Notes: a model not told the origin generated them from the letters alone. Shown: positions 21,649-29,768, numbered from the stretch's first letter. The stretch is DNA of 64,000 nt from Enterocloster clostridioformis (GCF_020297485.1 NZ_JAIWZC010000001.1:5084001-5148000); one strand, 5' to 3'. Numbers and translations: made by a program.

Positions 21649-21658
21649 TGTGAAATGC
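21631..21658 (+). repeat. 28-bp junction repeat, right copy
   Basis: Right partner of the repeat at 21024-21051 (26 of 28 identical). Carries the HNH stop and the ATG of the second methyltransferase. Confidence 0.85.
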
Positions 21659-22414
21659 GTCCTCATCCACGACAACTTCCAGAACTTCAAGTCCTACAAC
21701 ATCCCCAAGGCGCAGCTGGTAATCGCAGACATTCCGTACAACATCGGTACGGATTTCTACGCCAGCCGGCCGGACTGGTATGTGGATGGCGACAACAAAA
21801 ACGGGGAGAGCAGCAAGGCAAGGAAAGCGGCATTCAATACCGACTTCACCTTCAACATTGCAGAGTATTTCCATTTCTGCAACCGACTGCTGAAGAAAGA
21901 ACCCGGCACGGGCGAGAAGGATGCGCCGTGCATGATCGTGTTCTGTGCGTTCCAGCAGATCCCGAAGGTGCTCACCGAAGCAGAGAAATACGGCTTCAAG
22001 AATTATATCCCTCTGGTGTTCTGCAAGGACTACAGTCCGCAGGTCTTAAAAGCCAACATGAAGATCGTGGGTGCAACGGAGTACGCTCTGGTACTGTACC
22101 GGGGAAAGCTCCCGAAGTTCCGTAATCTCGGTGAGGATGGAAAGCCCCACATGATCTTCAACTGGTTTGGCTGGAAGCGGGATGGCAAGGAATATCCGAA
22201 GATCCATCCCTCCCAGAAACCGATCTCTGTGCTGAAACGACTGATCGAGACCTTTACAGATGAGGGCGATGTGGTCATTGACCCCTGCGCCGGCAGCGGC
22301 TCCACGCTGAGAGCAGCAAGAGAACTTGGGCGCAACAGTTACGGATTTGAAGTATCCAGAGATTTTTACCGGAAAGCAAATGAGCAGATGCTCGGAGAGG
22401 AGGCTTCCGCATGA
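21641..22414 (+). CDS. DNA amino-methyltransferase (beta class)
   Basis: 257 aa. QLVIADIPYNIGTDFYASRP (motif IV, IPY in place of PPY) near residue 20-38, then SQKPISVLKRLIETFTDEGD, VVIDPCAGSGSTLRAARELG (motif I) near 217-236 and GFEVSRDFYRKA. The order IV before I marks the beta class, acting on adenine N6 or cytosine N4. It lies behind the HNH insertion and overlaps the C5-methyltransferase gene by four bases. Target sequence cannot be deduced. Confidence 0.87.
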   Translation: MSNVKCVLIHDNFQNFKSYNIPKAQLVIADIPYNIGTDFYASRPDWYVDGDNKNGESSKARKAAFNTDFTFNIAEYFHFCNRLLKKEPGTGEKDAPCMIVFCAFQQIPKVLTEAEKYGFKNYIPLVFCKDYSPQVLKANMKIVGATEYALVLYRGKLPKFRNLGEDGKPHMIFNWFGWKRDGKEYPKIHPSQKPISVLKRLIETFTDEGDVVIDPCAGSGSTLRAARELGRNSYGFEVSRDFYRKANEQMLGEEASA

Positions 22415-24765
22415 GCACAGAACAGAATAAGACCTTGACCCTCGGCAGCCTCTTTGATGGCTCCGGGGGTTTTCCATTGGGTGGGCTTTTGACCGGGCAG
22501 ATCACTCCGGTGTGGAGCAGCGAGATCGAGCCGTTTGCCATCCGGGTCACGACGAAGCGTCTGCCGCAGGTGAAGCATTACGGAGATGTATCCGCCATCA
22601 GCGGTGCAGACCTGCCTCCTGTAGACATCATCACCTTTGGCAGTCCCTGTCAGGATATGTCCATCGCCGGTAAGAGAGATGGTCTGGATGGTTCACGGTC
22701 CAGCCTGTTTTATGAAGCAATCCGAATCGTGAAGGAAATGAGGTGTAAGACCAATGGAGAAAAACCAAGATTTATCGTCTGGGAGAATGTGCCAGGGGCC
22801 TTCTCCTCAAACAAAGGACAGGACTTCAAAGCAGTCCTCGAAGCTGTCATCGGTGTTAAAGAACCGGCCGCCTCGGTGCCTGCGCCTGAGAAGAAAGGAT
22901 GGCCCGACGCTGACTACTACGTGGGAGACGGATGGAGCGTCGCGTATCGAGTTCTTGATGCACAATGGTGGGGCGTTCCCCAAAGAAGAAAACGTATCTA
23001 CCTTGTCGCAGATTTTGCAGACCAGAGTGCCCCAAAGGTACTATTTGAGTCCGAAGGCGTGTCTCGGTATTCTGCGGAGGGCTTCCGTGCGTGGCAAAGA
23101 GCTGCCGCCGGTGCTGAAAGCGGCACTGGAGAGGCAGGCTTCAGCGGAGCAGGAGGACGGATCTGTCTGAACGACCAGGGCGGTAAGCAGATGGATGTTT
23201 CCCAGGATGTGACCGGAACCCTCCGGGCAGAGGAGCATGGGCATCAGCCGTGTGTTCTGGAAGCTGCCGGTTTCTGTACCGAGCATTCGGCAGATGCCAG
23301 AAGCATCGGATACGAGGAGGAACGCTCACCGACCCTCCGGGCTGGTGTTGTGCCTGCCGCCATCGCACTGGAAAATCATCCTGCTGACAGCCGGGTGAAG
23401 ATTTCCGAGGACGGTAAGGTGCAGACACTGACAAGCCGGTGTGGTACGGGCGGCGGTAATGTCCCGATGGTCATGGACGCTGTTGAAAATTCAGTGGAAA
23501 GTCCGGTGAAAGAAGTTGAAAACTCCCCGGCAGTCACACTGAAGATCCGCTCCGGTTGCGAGGGTGGCGGCAAGGGAGCCATCTGGCAGGAAGAAAAGTC
23601 AGCCACCCTCGGCTGCAACAACGACCAGACACTGTTCGTTCCGAAATGCTATGGTGTCTGCTCCAAAGCCAGCCACTCCATGATGTCCGATAATCCGCAC
23701 AGCGGTTTTTATGAGGCCGAAACTTCCCGGACACTGGACCGCAGCGGTGGTGACCCGACCTGCAATCAGGGAGGACTGTGTATCTGCGAACCTGTAGTTT
23801 GTGTGGATCAGGGTGGCGGTAAGTCGAACTGTACGGTGGACGAGCAGGTGGCACCGACACTGTCGTGTACACACGGCGGTGCGCCAGCTGTCGCCTTTAC
23901 CCAGAACCAGAGGGATGAAGTCCGGGATCTGGGAGAGAAGTCAGCGGCACTGGCAGCAGAGCCGGGGATGAAGCAGCAGACCTTTGTGGCACAGCCGGAA
24001 GATGTGACTGCGTTCCATGTGAACCAGCGCAATGAGCTGATCGACCTGCATGGCAAGTCCGGAGCTTTGATGGCGACCCGGAGTGATCAGATGCAGACCT
24101 TCGTTCTGCAGGGCAACATGATCGGCCGCAAGGATGAGAACGGTCCGCAGGGGGATGGCGTCAATGAGGATGTCTGCTTTACACTGGATGCCACTGACCG
24201 CCATGCAGTCTGCGCACCGGAGGATGTGTATGCCATGACCACCGGCTCTTATATGCAGGTGGCAAAAGAAGTCGCACCGACCTTGATGGCACGGGATTAC
24301 AAAGACCCGACCACCATCGCACCGGTGCCGCATCTGAACGAGGGTGTCATGGGAACGGTAGCAGCCGGGGCGCATCCCAGCGGCTTCAACGGGCAGGATG
24401 CTTTCAATGACCGTCTGGTCATCGACAATCCGGAAGCACAGCCGACACCTGTGACCTATACCGTCCGCCGTCTGACACCGACCGAGTGTGCCAGACTGCA
24501 GGGCTTCCCGGACTGGTGGTGCAGGGATCTTGGAACGGAAAACCCGACCGAAGAAGAGCTGGCGTTCTGGGCGGATGTGTTTGAAACGCACCGCAAGATC
24601 GTGACCCATGCCAAGAAGCCGAAAACGGAGAAGCAGATCCGGAAATGGCTGGCTGACCCTTACACGGATTCGGCAGAGTACCGTATCTGGGGTAATGGCA
24701 TATGCTTAGCCAACGCATTCTTTGTTCTGGCCGGCATCGCATGGTGCGCAGGTCTGGAAGAATAA
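22411..24765 (+). CDS. Cytosine-C5 DNA methyltransferase with long repeat-rich target region
   Basis: 784 aa, about twice the usual length. Motif I LGSLFDGSGGFPLGG, motif IV FGSPCQDMSIAG with catalytic Cys, VI WENVPGAF, VIII QRRKRIYL, then an expanded region (about residues 225-670), and IX RRLTPTECARLQGFPDWW, X GNGICLANAFFVLAGI. The insert holds about ten degenerate units of the form -TL-A----G, e.g. VTGTLRAEEHG, SPTLRAGVVP, AVTLKIRSGCEGG, SRTLDRSGGDP, APTLSCTHGG, APTLMARDYKDP. Long target regions occur in multispecific phage C5 enzymes, so several target sequences are possible. Last gene of the methylation module. Confidence 0.9.
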   Translation: MSTEQNKTLTLGSLFDGSGGFPLGGLLTGQITPVWSSEIEPFAIRVTTKRLPQVKHYGDVSAISGADLPPVDIITFGSPCQDMSIAGKRDGLDGSRSSLFYEAIRIVKEMRCKTNGEKPRFIVWENVPGAFSSNKGQDFKAVLEAVIGVKEPAASVPAPEKKGWPDADYYVGDGWSVAYRVLDAQWWGVPQRRKRIYLVADFADQSAPKVLFESEGVSRYSAEGFRAWQRAAAGAESGTGEAGFSGAGGRICLNDQGGKQMDVSQDVTGTLRAEEHGHQPCVLEAAGFCTEHSADARSIGYEEERSPTLRAGVVPAAIALENHPADSRVKISEDGKVQTLTSRCGTGGGNVPMVMDAVENSVESPVKEVENSPAVTLKIRSGCEGGGKGAIWQEEKSATLGCNNDQTLFVPKCYGVCSKASHSMMSDNPHSGFYEAETSRTLDRSGGDPTCNQGGLCICEPVVCVDQGGGKSNCTVDEQVAPTLSCTHGGAPAVAFTQNQRDEVRDLGEKSAALAAEPGMKQQTFVAQPEDVTAFHVNQRNELIDLHGKSGALMATRSDQMQTFVLQGNMIGRKDENGPQGDGVNEDVCFTLDATDRHAVCAPEDVYAMTTGSYMQVAKEVAPTLMARDYKDPTTIAPVPHLNEGVMGTVAAGAHPSGFNGQDAFNDRLVIDNPEAQPTPVTYTVRRLTPTECARLQGFPDWWCRDLGTENPTEEELAFWADVFETHRKIVTHAKKPKTEKQIRKWLADPYTDSAEYRIWGNGICLANAFFVLAGIAWCAGLEE

Positions 24766-24782
24766 ACTGGCCCGCTATATTA

Positions 24783-24926
24783 CTAGTATAACTCGATTTA
24801 AATAAGCTTACAATTTAAGCATTGGTAGTAATCTGATTTCTTGGCTTACGTGTCCGTGCTTTGGGCGCACGTTTCCCTTGGTTTTCAGGATAATAATGTA
24901 AACTTATTAAAATCGAGTTATACTAG
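24783..24926. mobile_element. 144-bp palindromic, MITE-like element
   Basis: 30-bp terminal inverted repeats with three mismatches: left starts CTAGTATAACTCGATTT (24783-24812), right ends AATCGAGTTATACTAG (24897-24926). Inside, CGTGC-TTTGGG-cGCACG can form a central hairpin. No coding capacity and much higher A+T than its neighbours. It lies exactly between the methylation module and the accessory region. Terminal repeats and small size suggest a non-autonomous transposable element; a structured RNA is the alternative. Confidence 0.5.
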
Positions 24927-24971
24927 GTAGAAAGCGACCTGGTGATATGGTGGGCTTACATATTGGTCCTA

Positions 24972-25005
24972 TTTACACAACAGGTTTCGCAGTCCCTTGT
25001 GTAAA
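24972..25005. promoter_or_regulatory. 9-bp perfect inverted repeat before promoter cassette 1
   Basis: TTTACACAA and TTGTGTAAA, 16 bases apart, ending 32 bases before the -35 of the first promoter cassette. Could be an operator for a dimeric regulator or a weak terminator stem. Confidence 0.5.
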
Positions 25006-25037
25006 TGGTCGAACATGAAGAATATCGGGAAATGGCC

Positions 25038-25066
25038 TTGCTATTCATCCGGTTTAGAGTGATATA
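25038..25066 (+). promoter_or_regulatory. Promoter cassette 1
   Basis: GGCC-TTGCTA, 17 bp, GATATA, then TGTGCTACCGAAAAG. Drives the gene at 25124. Shares the GCC before the -35, the 17-bp spacing and the ACCGAAA leader with the other cassettes. Confidence 0.7.
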
Positions 25067-25123
25067 TGTGCTACCGAAAAGAACATCGGGACGCAAAAAA
25101 TGAACGAGAAGGAGCGATGAATC

Positions 25124-26299
25124 ATGTTGAAATTTAAACTGAACGTAGCCGAGCGCAAGACCCTCGCAAAACGCATGGAGGAACTGACCGGCATTCACCC
25201 TTACTATACCAAAGCACCTCTGTACTCCTACGACATTGGGAGCTACACAATCGACCGGAATGGCAACCTTCTGGTCGAGCCTGAGAATGCAGATGCCGAA
25301 CTGTTGACGACCCTGCTGAATGAGGGACTGATCCGCGGCGGCGAGAGCATTGAGAGCATGGATGACCAGTTGGAGGACACAGAGCCGACCGACCATTTGG
25401 AAGAGGAGCCTGTGACTGAGGATACCGAAGCAGAGCCGGAAGCTCCGGACGAGCAGGAATCCGAAGATGCAGATACCGCAGAGGAAAACGAGCTTGCGGA
25501 AGCCGAATCCGAGGAAGCATCGGAGCCGGATAATGCGGCAGAGGATGAGCCGGATGCAGAGGGGCCGGAAAGCGAGGAGCAATCAGAAGCAGAAGACCAG
25601 CCGGGAGAAGTGCCGCTGGACTTGGAACTTGCATTCCCGGTCAGCCAGCACAATGGTGTGACTCTCCGCAACCTGGTCAACCTTCTTTACAGCCGCGGCA
25701 AGCTCATCGGCAAGGCGACTGGCGGACACTTCCATGTGGAAGAGGGGCTGGTCGAGAAGCTGAAGGACGATAGCTGCACCTTTGCCATCATGAACTTCAT
25801 CAACGCGGTCAGCGACTATGAGACTGAACATGGTGCTGCACTGGAAGGCTTGAAGATCACCACCGAGAAGGTTACCTTCACCGGCTTCCCGACTGCACCG
25901 GACCACGAACATCTGACGGCTTTTGCACAGCTGGCGGTGCTGATGAACCAGCAGGCTATCAGCCAGAAGCGCATCCAGGCAAAGGATGTCAACGATGAGA
26001 ATGAGAAATACGCACTCCGCACATGGCTCCTACGGCTGGGCATGAACGGTCCGGATTTCAAGGAAACACGCAAGATCCTCATGGAGAACCTTTCCGGCCA
26101 TGCGGCTTTCCGCACGGATGAGGAAGCACAGAAGTTCCTTGCAAGGGAAAAGGCAAAGCGGGATGCCCTGAAAGCCGCGAAACAAGCCGCACAGAACGGC
26201 AATCCTGCCACAGGGGAAACGGTCGCACCGGATGCAGCCCAGCCGACACAGCCCGACTGTGGGGCAGACACGGCGCAGATGCTGGAGGCGGGAGCGTAA
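25124..26299 (+). CDS. Accessory-element protein with acidic linker
   Basis: 391 aa, SD AAGGAG. Three parts: a ~75-residue N-terminal domain (ERKTLAKRMEELTGIHPYYT ... YDIGSYTIDRNGNLLVEP), a very acidic Glu/Asp/Ala/Pro linker (about 80-165), and a C-terminal domain with HNGVTLRNLVNLLYSRGKLI and NEKYALRTWLLRLGMNGPDFK. The KYALRTWLLRLG segment recurs in the amidoligase gene downstream (KYAMRCWMLRLGFIGEEF), so the two share a module. Such proteins are often labelled virulence-related in conjugative elements, without biochemical support. Function unknown; the linker suggests a flexible adaptor. Confidence 0.65.
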   Translation: MLKFKLNVAERKTLAKRMEELTGIHPYYTKAPLYSYDIGSYTIDRNGNLLVEPENADAELLTTLLNEGLIRGGESIESMDDQLEDTEPTDHLEEEPVTEDTEAEPEAPDEQESEDADTAEENELAEAESEEASEPDNAAEDEPDAEGPESEEQSEAEDQPGEVPLDLELAFPVSQHNGVTLRNLVNLLYSRGKLIGKATGGHFHVEEGLVEKLKDDSCTFAIMNFINAVSDYETEHGAALEGLKITTEKVTFTGFPTAPDHEHLTAFAQLAVLMNQQAISQKRIQAKDVNDENEKYALRTWLLRLGMNGPDFKETRKILMENLSGHAAFRTDEEAQKFLAREKAKRDALKAAKQAAQNGNPATGETVAPDAAQPTQPDCGADTAQMLEAGA

Positions 26300-26322
26300 G
26301 CTCCCAAGCCCCCAATGGGGGC
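26290..26322 (+). terminator. Two back-to-back hairpins after the gene at 25124
   Basis: GGGAGC-GTAA-GCTCCC overlaps the stop codon and is followed by GCCCCC-AAT-GGGGGC. No T-run follows, so termination is possible but unproved; they may stabilise the 3-prime end. Confidence 0.45.
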
Positions 26323-26455
26323 CGGAAAATATGCGACACCCTCTTCCATTGTACCGATATTAACTCTGAAAATGTACATTATCAAGCGGATAAACTGCAG
26401 AAATGTACACGATCATTCCACCTCATATTTGTCGAATATATGTTCTTTTATATCC

Positions 26456-26484
26456 TTGCTATTATCCGCACCTGACGGTAATAT
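26456..26484 (+). promoter_or_regulatory. Promoter cassette 2
   Basis: TTGCTA, 17 bp ending CTGACGG, TAATAT, then GCACATACCGAAAGGG. CGGTA/TACCG around the -10 can form a hairpin. Drives the amidoligase gene. Confidence 0.8.
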
Positions 26485-26532
26485 GCACATACCGAAAGGG
26501 AAAACAAGGAAAAAGCCAAAGGAGAACATACC

Positions 26533-27471
26533 ATGAACGATAAGACAAGAGAGCAGATTGAAGCCATGAAGAAGCAGACCATCGGGGTCGAGATCGAGAT
26601 GAACAACATCACCAGAGAAAAAGCTGCCAAGAAGGTAGCCGAATACTTCGGAACCAGAGCATGGTACGCGGACAGAGAATACGGATATTCCAGCTGGGCT
26701 TGTAAAGACCCGCAGGGCAGAGTTTGGAAATTCCAGAAGGATGTGAGCATCTACGGACCGGATGCAGAGAAATGCGAACTGGTCACTCCGATCCTTATCT
26801 ACGAAGACATCGAAACCCTGCAGGACATCATCCGGCTGCTCCGCAAGGCAGGCGGGAAAAGCGGACCGAGCCGCGGCTGCGGTGTTCACATTCACATAGG
26901 TGTGGGCGACCACACCGCAAAGACCCTGCGGAATCTGGTCAACATCATGGCGGCACATGAGCGGCAGATTGGCAGAGCCATCCGCATCGATGCCGGACGC
27001 ACCGGACACTATTGTCAGGTGGTCAACCACCGCTTCCTTGAACGGCTGAACCGAGAGAAGCCGACCACCATGAACCGGCTGGCAGACATCTGGTACGAAG
27101 GCAACGGTTCCAGCTGGGAAAACCGGAATGCCCACTACAATTCAAGCCGATACCATATGCTGAACCTGCATGCCACCTTCACAAAGGGGACCATTGAATT
27201 CCGGCTTTTCCAATTCGCAGACCCTGCGGACGGCAAGCGCAACGGACTGCATGCCGGTGAGATGAAAGCCTACATCCAGCTTTGCCTTGCGATGAGCCAG
27301 CTTGCCAAGATGGTCAGAACGGCAAGCCCAAGAGCCCAGCAGACCGACAACGACAAATACGCAATGCGGTGCTGGATGCTGAGGCTGGGATTCATCGGTG
27401 AGGAATTTGCAACGGCAAGGGAAATCCTTCTGCGGAACATGGAGGGCAACGCATCCTGGCGGAACAAATAA
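26533..27471 (+). CDS. Amidoligase (COOH-NH2 ligase family)
   Basis: 312 aa, AAAGGAG SD. IGVEIEMNNITREKA near the N-terminus, GCGVHIHIGVGDHTAKTLRN near residue 115-133, and GTIEFRLFQFADP near 219 are the glutamate/His/Arg signatures of the putative amidoligase family (PF12224), which has the glutamine-synthetase-like fold and ligates amino groups to carboxylates using ATP. The C-terminus contains KYAMRCWMLRLGFIGEEFAT, shared with the preceding gene. Published analysis of the family predicts peptide or protein modification together with gamma-glutamylcyclotransferases; two such genes follow. Substrate unknown. Confidence 0.85.
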   Translation: MNDKTREQIEAMKKQTIGVEIEMNNITREKAAKKVAEYFGTRAWYADREYGYSSWACKDPQGRVWKFQKDVSIYGPDAEKCELVTPILIYEDIETLQDIIRLLRKAGGKSGPSRGCGVHIHIGVGDHTAKTLRNLVNIMAAHERQIGRAIRIDAGRTGHYCQVVNHRFLERLNREKPTTMNRLADIWYEGNGSSWENRNAHYNSSRYHMLNLHATFTKGTIEFRLFQFADPADGKRNGLHAGEMKAYIQLCLAMSQLAKMVRTASPRAQQTDNDKYAMRCWMLRLGFIGEEFATAREILLRNMEGNASWRNK

Positions 27472-27538
27472 GCCGGAATGCACGGGCACCTTTTGGGCGG
27501 GCAACCGCCCTTGAGGTGGTAGAAGGAGGTGCAGGATT

Positions 27539-27778
27539 ATGAAAAAAAGCACGGTAAAAAATGAAATCACCCAGATGGGAAGGGCATTCAAGGTGACCAT
27601 CACCGAAACCTACCAGAGAACCATCACGGTGTATGAATCCGAAATGAAAGAGCCGACCGTCCAGGAAGCCGAGCGCATGGCGGAGGACTGGTGGCAGGAC
27701 AGCCAGATTGAACTTGAAAAGGAAGATTTTCAGGGTGTGGAATTTATGGGCAGGGAGGACGGTGCTTCGGATGAATGA
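27539..27778 (+). CDS. DpnD/PcfM-like small protein
   Basis: 79 aa, SD AAGGAGG. FKVTITETYQRTITVYESEM, then EAERMAEDWWQDSQIEL and DFQGVEFM are the pattern of the DpnD/PcfM-like family (short beta hairpin with a conserved W and GVEF end) found on plasmids, conjugative elements and phages. No activity is known. It is 67 bases after the amidoligase gene and overlaps the first gamma-glutamylcyclotransferase gene by 8 bases. Confidence 0.75.
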   Translation: MKKSTVKNEITQMGRAFKVTITETYQRTITVYESEMKEPTVQEAERMAEDWWQDSQIELEKEDFQGVEFMGREDGASDE

Positions 27779-28301
27779 GCGGTTTGAACTCATCAGTCGG
27801 ACACCATCGAAGTTCTACCTTGCCTACGGAAGCAACCTCGACATGGAACGGATGGGACGGAGATGCCCATACGCAGTACCGGTCGGTGTGACTGAGATCT
27901 ACGGCTACCGGCTCCTGTTCAAAAAGAGCAAGACCGGAAGCTACGCTACCATCGAGCAGGATGCCAACGAAAGCGTACCGGCTGTGGTCTGGAAACTCTC
28001 GGAATACGATGAGCTTCTGCTGGATCGGTATGAGGGTTTCCCACGGTACTACTACAAGAAGCAGTTCCAGCTTCCAGTCTGGAACATGAGCGGCAACCGC
28101 ATGAAGAAGCCGAAGACCTGCATGGCCTATGTGATGCACGAGGAGCGGCAGCTTGGTTGCCCGGATATCGAGTATTTCGATTTGCTTTGTGGCGGCTACA
28201 GCGACTGGGAGTTCCCGCTGGACACACTGAAGCGAGGGCTTTCCGCCAGCATCGGAAGAACGGAAGCAATCCGGTATCTGAGGAAACTGCGGATGGTGTA
28301 A
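27771..28301 (+). CDS. Gamma-glutamylcyclotransferase-like protein 1
   Basis: 176 aa. FYLAYGSNLDMERMGRRCPY is the GGCT substrate loop; VPAVVWKLSEYDELLLDRYEGFPRYY contains the conserved acidic catalytic region. GGCTs release 5-oxoproline from gamma-glutamyl amines. Translationally coupled to the DpnD-like gene (ATGAATGA). With the amidoligase it could add and remove an amide-linked group from the same substrate. No signal peptide, so cytosolic. Confidence 0.85.
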   Translation: MNERFELISRTPSKFYLAYGSNLDMERMGRRCPYAVPVGVTEIYGYRLLFKKSKTGSYATIEQDANESVPAVVWKLSEYDELLLDRYEGFPRYYYKKQFQLPVWNMSGNRMKKPKTCMAYVMHEERQLGCPDIEYFDLLCGGYSDWEFPLDTLKRGLSASIGRTEAIRYLRKLRMV

Positions 28302-28354
28302 AAGTACACGGTCAAAAGCAAAAAACATTGTGCAGTATATGATGCTCATCGGCC

Positions 28355-28383
28355 TTGATAAATCAGGGCAAAAGAGTGATATA
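28355..28383 (+). promoter_or_regulatory. Promoter cassette 3
   Basis: GGCC-TTGATA, 17 bp, GATATA. Separates the second cyclotransferase gene from the first, with GTGCAGTATATGATG upstream as in other cassettes. Confidence 0.7.
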
Positions 28384-28431
28384 TACCATACCGCCAGACA
28401 AGAGCGGAGAAAACCGAAGGGAGAGATTCAA

Positions 28432-28911
28432 ATGAAGAACAAGAAATATTACATCGCCTACGGCAGCAACCTGTCGGTGGAGCAGATGGCAGACCGATGC
28501 CCGGATGCAAAAATTGCAGGGCAGGCGGTGCTGGCCGGCTGGGAGCTTTTGTTCCGCGGCTGCGCCACCATCGCACCGAACCCGAAGAAGAACACACCGG
28601 TTCTGGTGTGGGAGATTTCCGAGAGGGACGAAGGAAACCTCGACCTCTATGAGGGCTACCCGAACTACTACCGCAAGGAAGACCTGAACATTGAACTGCT
28701 CCGGGAAGGGGCAGAGCCGGAGATGGTGACCGCAATGGTCTACATCATGGAGAACGACTTCGGACACCGCGCACCGAGCCGGTATTACTACAAAGTTCTG
28801 CATGACGGCTACAAGGCATTCCACTTCCCGATGCACATCCTCGAAGGTGCGCTGAAGGAATGCATGGATAAGGATGCCGCCCAGCGGATGATCGAGGAGG
28901 TGCAGGCATGA
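28432..28911 (+). CDS. Gamma-glutamylcyclotransferase-like protein 2
   Basis: 159 aa, ATG after GAAGGGAGAG. YYIAYGSNLSVEQMADRCPD and VLVWEISERDEGNLDLYEGYPNYY show the same family as the preceding gene, but overall identity is modest, so the two are old paralogues or separate acquisitions. It has its own promoter cassette. Ends overlapping the next gene by four bases. The presence of two divergent copies hints at two substrates or a heteromer. Confidence 0.85.
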   Translation: MKNKKYYIAYGSNLSVEQMADRCPDAKIAGQAVLAGWELLFRGCATIAPNPKKNTPVLVWEISERDEGNLDLYEGYPNYYRKEDLNIELLREGAEPEMVTAMVYIMENDFGHRAPSRYYYKVLHDGYKAFHFPMHILEGALKECMDKDAAQRMIEEVQA

Positions 28912-29375
28912 ATTTCGCAGATAAGAAAACGGTCGAGAAGCTGAGAAAAGAGTTTCCGGTTGGATGCAGGATCGTCCTCGATGAGATGGATGACAGGCAG
29001 GCACCGCCCATCGGAACACAGGGAATCTGCAACGGGGTCGATGATGCTGGAAACGTCTTAGTGAGCTGGGATACCGGAAGCCATCTGAACGTTGCCTACG
29101 GCGCGGACAGTTGCCACCGTGTGGCAACGGATGCCGAGGTCAAGGTGTCGCTCGACCGCCTTGGTAAAACGCGACAGACCGGCCCACGTTGCCCCAGGTG
29201 CGGAGCAAAGCCTGACTGCTACGACCATCAGCAACAGGCACTCAGCCGAAGGGCGGACATCCAGATTTGCAACCGCTGCGGAACTGAGGAAGCGTTGGAA
29301 AGTATCGCATGGGGCAGACAGCAGAAGATGCATCTTGCAGACTGGGCAATCGTGAAAGGGGGCTGGGTCGAATGA
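28908..29375 (+). CDS. DUF4314 domain protein with zinc ribbon
   Basis: 155 aa. Residues about 5-75: KLRKEFPVGCRIVLDEMDD ... PIGTQGICNGVDDAGNVLVS WDTGSHLNV, the DUF4314 beta-barrel (SH3-like) fold. C-terminus: RCPRCGAKPDCYD ... QICNRCGTEEALE, a Cys4-type ribbon with PRCG and NRCG. DUF4314 occurs in phages and conjugative elements without known activity. GAGGTGCAGGC precedes the ATG. Overlaps the DUF3846 gene by four bases. Confidence 0.8.
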   Translation: MNFADKKTVEKLRKEFPVGCRIVLDEMDDRQAPPIGTQGICNGVDDAGNVLVSWDTGSHLNVAYGADSCHRVATDAEVKVSLDRLGKTRQTGPRCPRCGAKPDCYDHQQQALSRRADIQICNRCGTEEALESIAWGRQQKMHLADWAIVKGGWVE

Positions 29376-29746
29376 AGGTTCTTCTGATCAAGCCGATGGA
29401 GCATCCGCAGGTGGTGGACATTGAAAACTCCCTGAAAGAGTTCTACCGCATCCTCGACTGCGACTGCATCACAGCCACGTACCCTTGGGAAGCGGATGCC
29501 GTGGCACTGGTAACGGACGACAATGGGATGTTCACTGAGAAGCCGTTCAGCCGGTACATTCCGGAGCTGGAGCAGCCCATCAAGGGGAACTTCTTCATCT
29601 GCGGGTTGGGCGAGGAAGATTTCGCAGAGCTGCCCCAAGACCTGATCCGGAAATTCAGGGAACGCTTCTGGGTGCCGGAGGCATTCGTCAGCATGTTCGG
29701 GCAGATGGCAGTTATCCAGATGGATGACGGAACGAAGCCGGAATAA
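29372..29746 (+). CDS. DUF3846 domain protein
   Basis: 124 aa. MKVLLIKPMEHPQVVDIENS, LKEFYRILDCDCITATYPWE and ALVTDDNGMFTEKPFSR match DUF3846, a small alpha/beta family of Firmicutes mobile elements of unknown function. GGGGGCTGGG is a poor SD, so translation is probably coupled to the DUF4314 gene it overlaps. A hairpin terminator follows. Confidence 0.82.
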   Translation: MKVLLIKPMEHPQVVDIENSLKEFYRILDCDCITATYPWEADAVALVTDDNGMFTEKPFSRYIPELEQPIKGNFFICGLGEEDFAELPQDLIRKFRERFWVPEAFVSMFGQMAVIQMDDGTKPE

Positions 29747-29768
29747 GATACCACAATTAGAAAAAATA

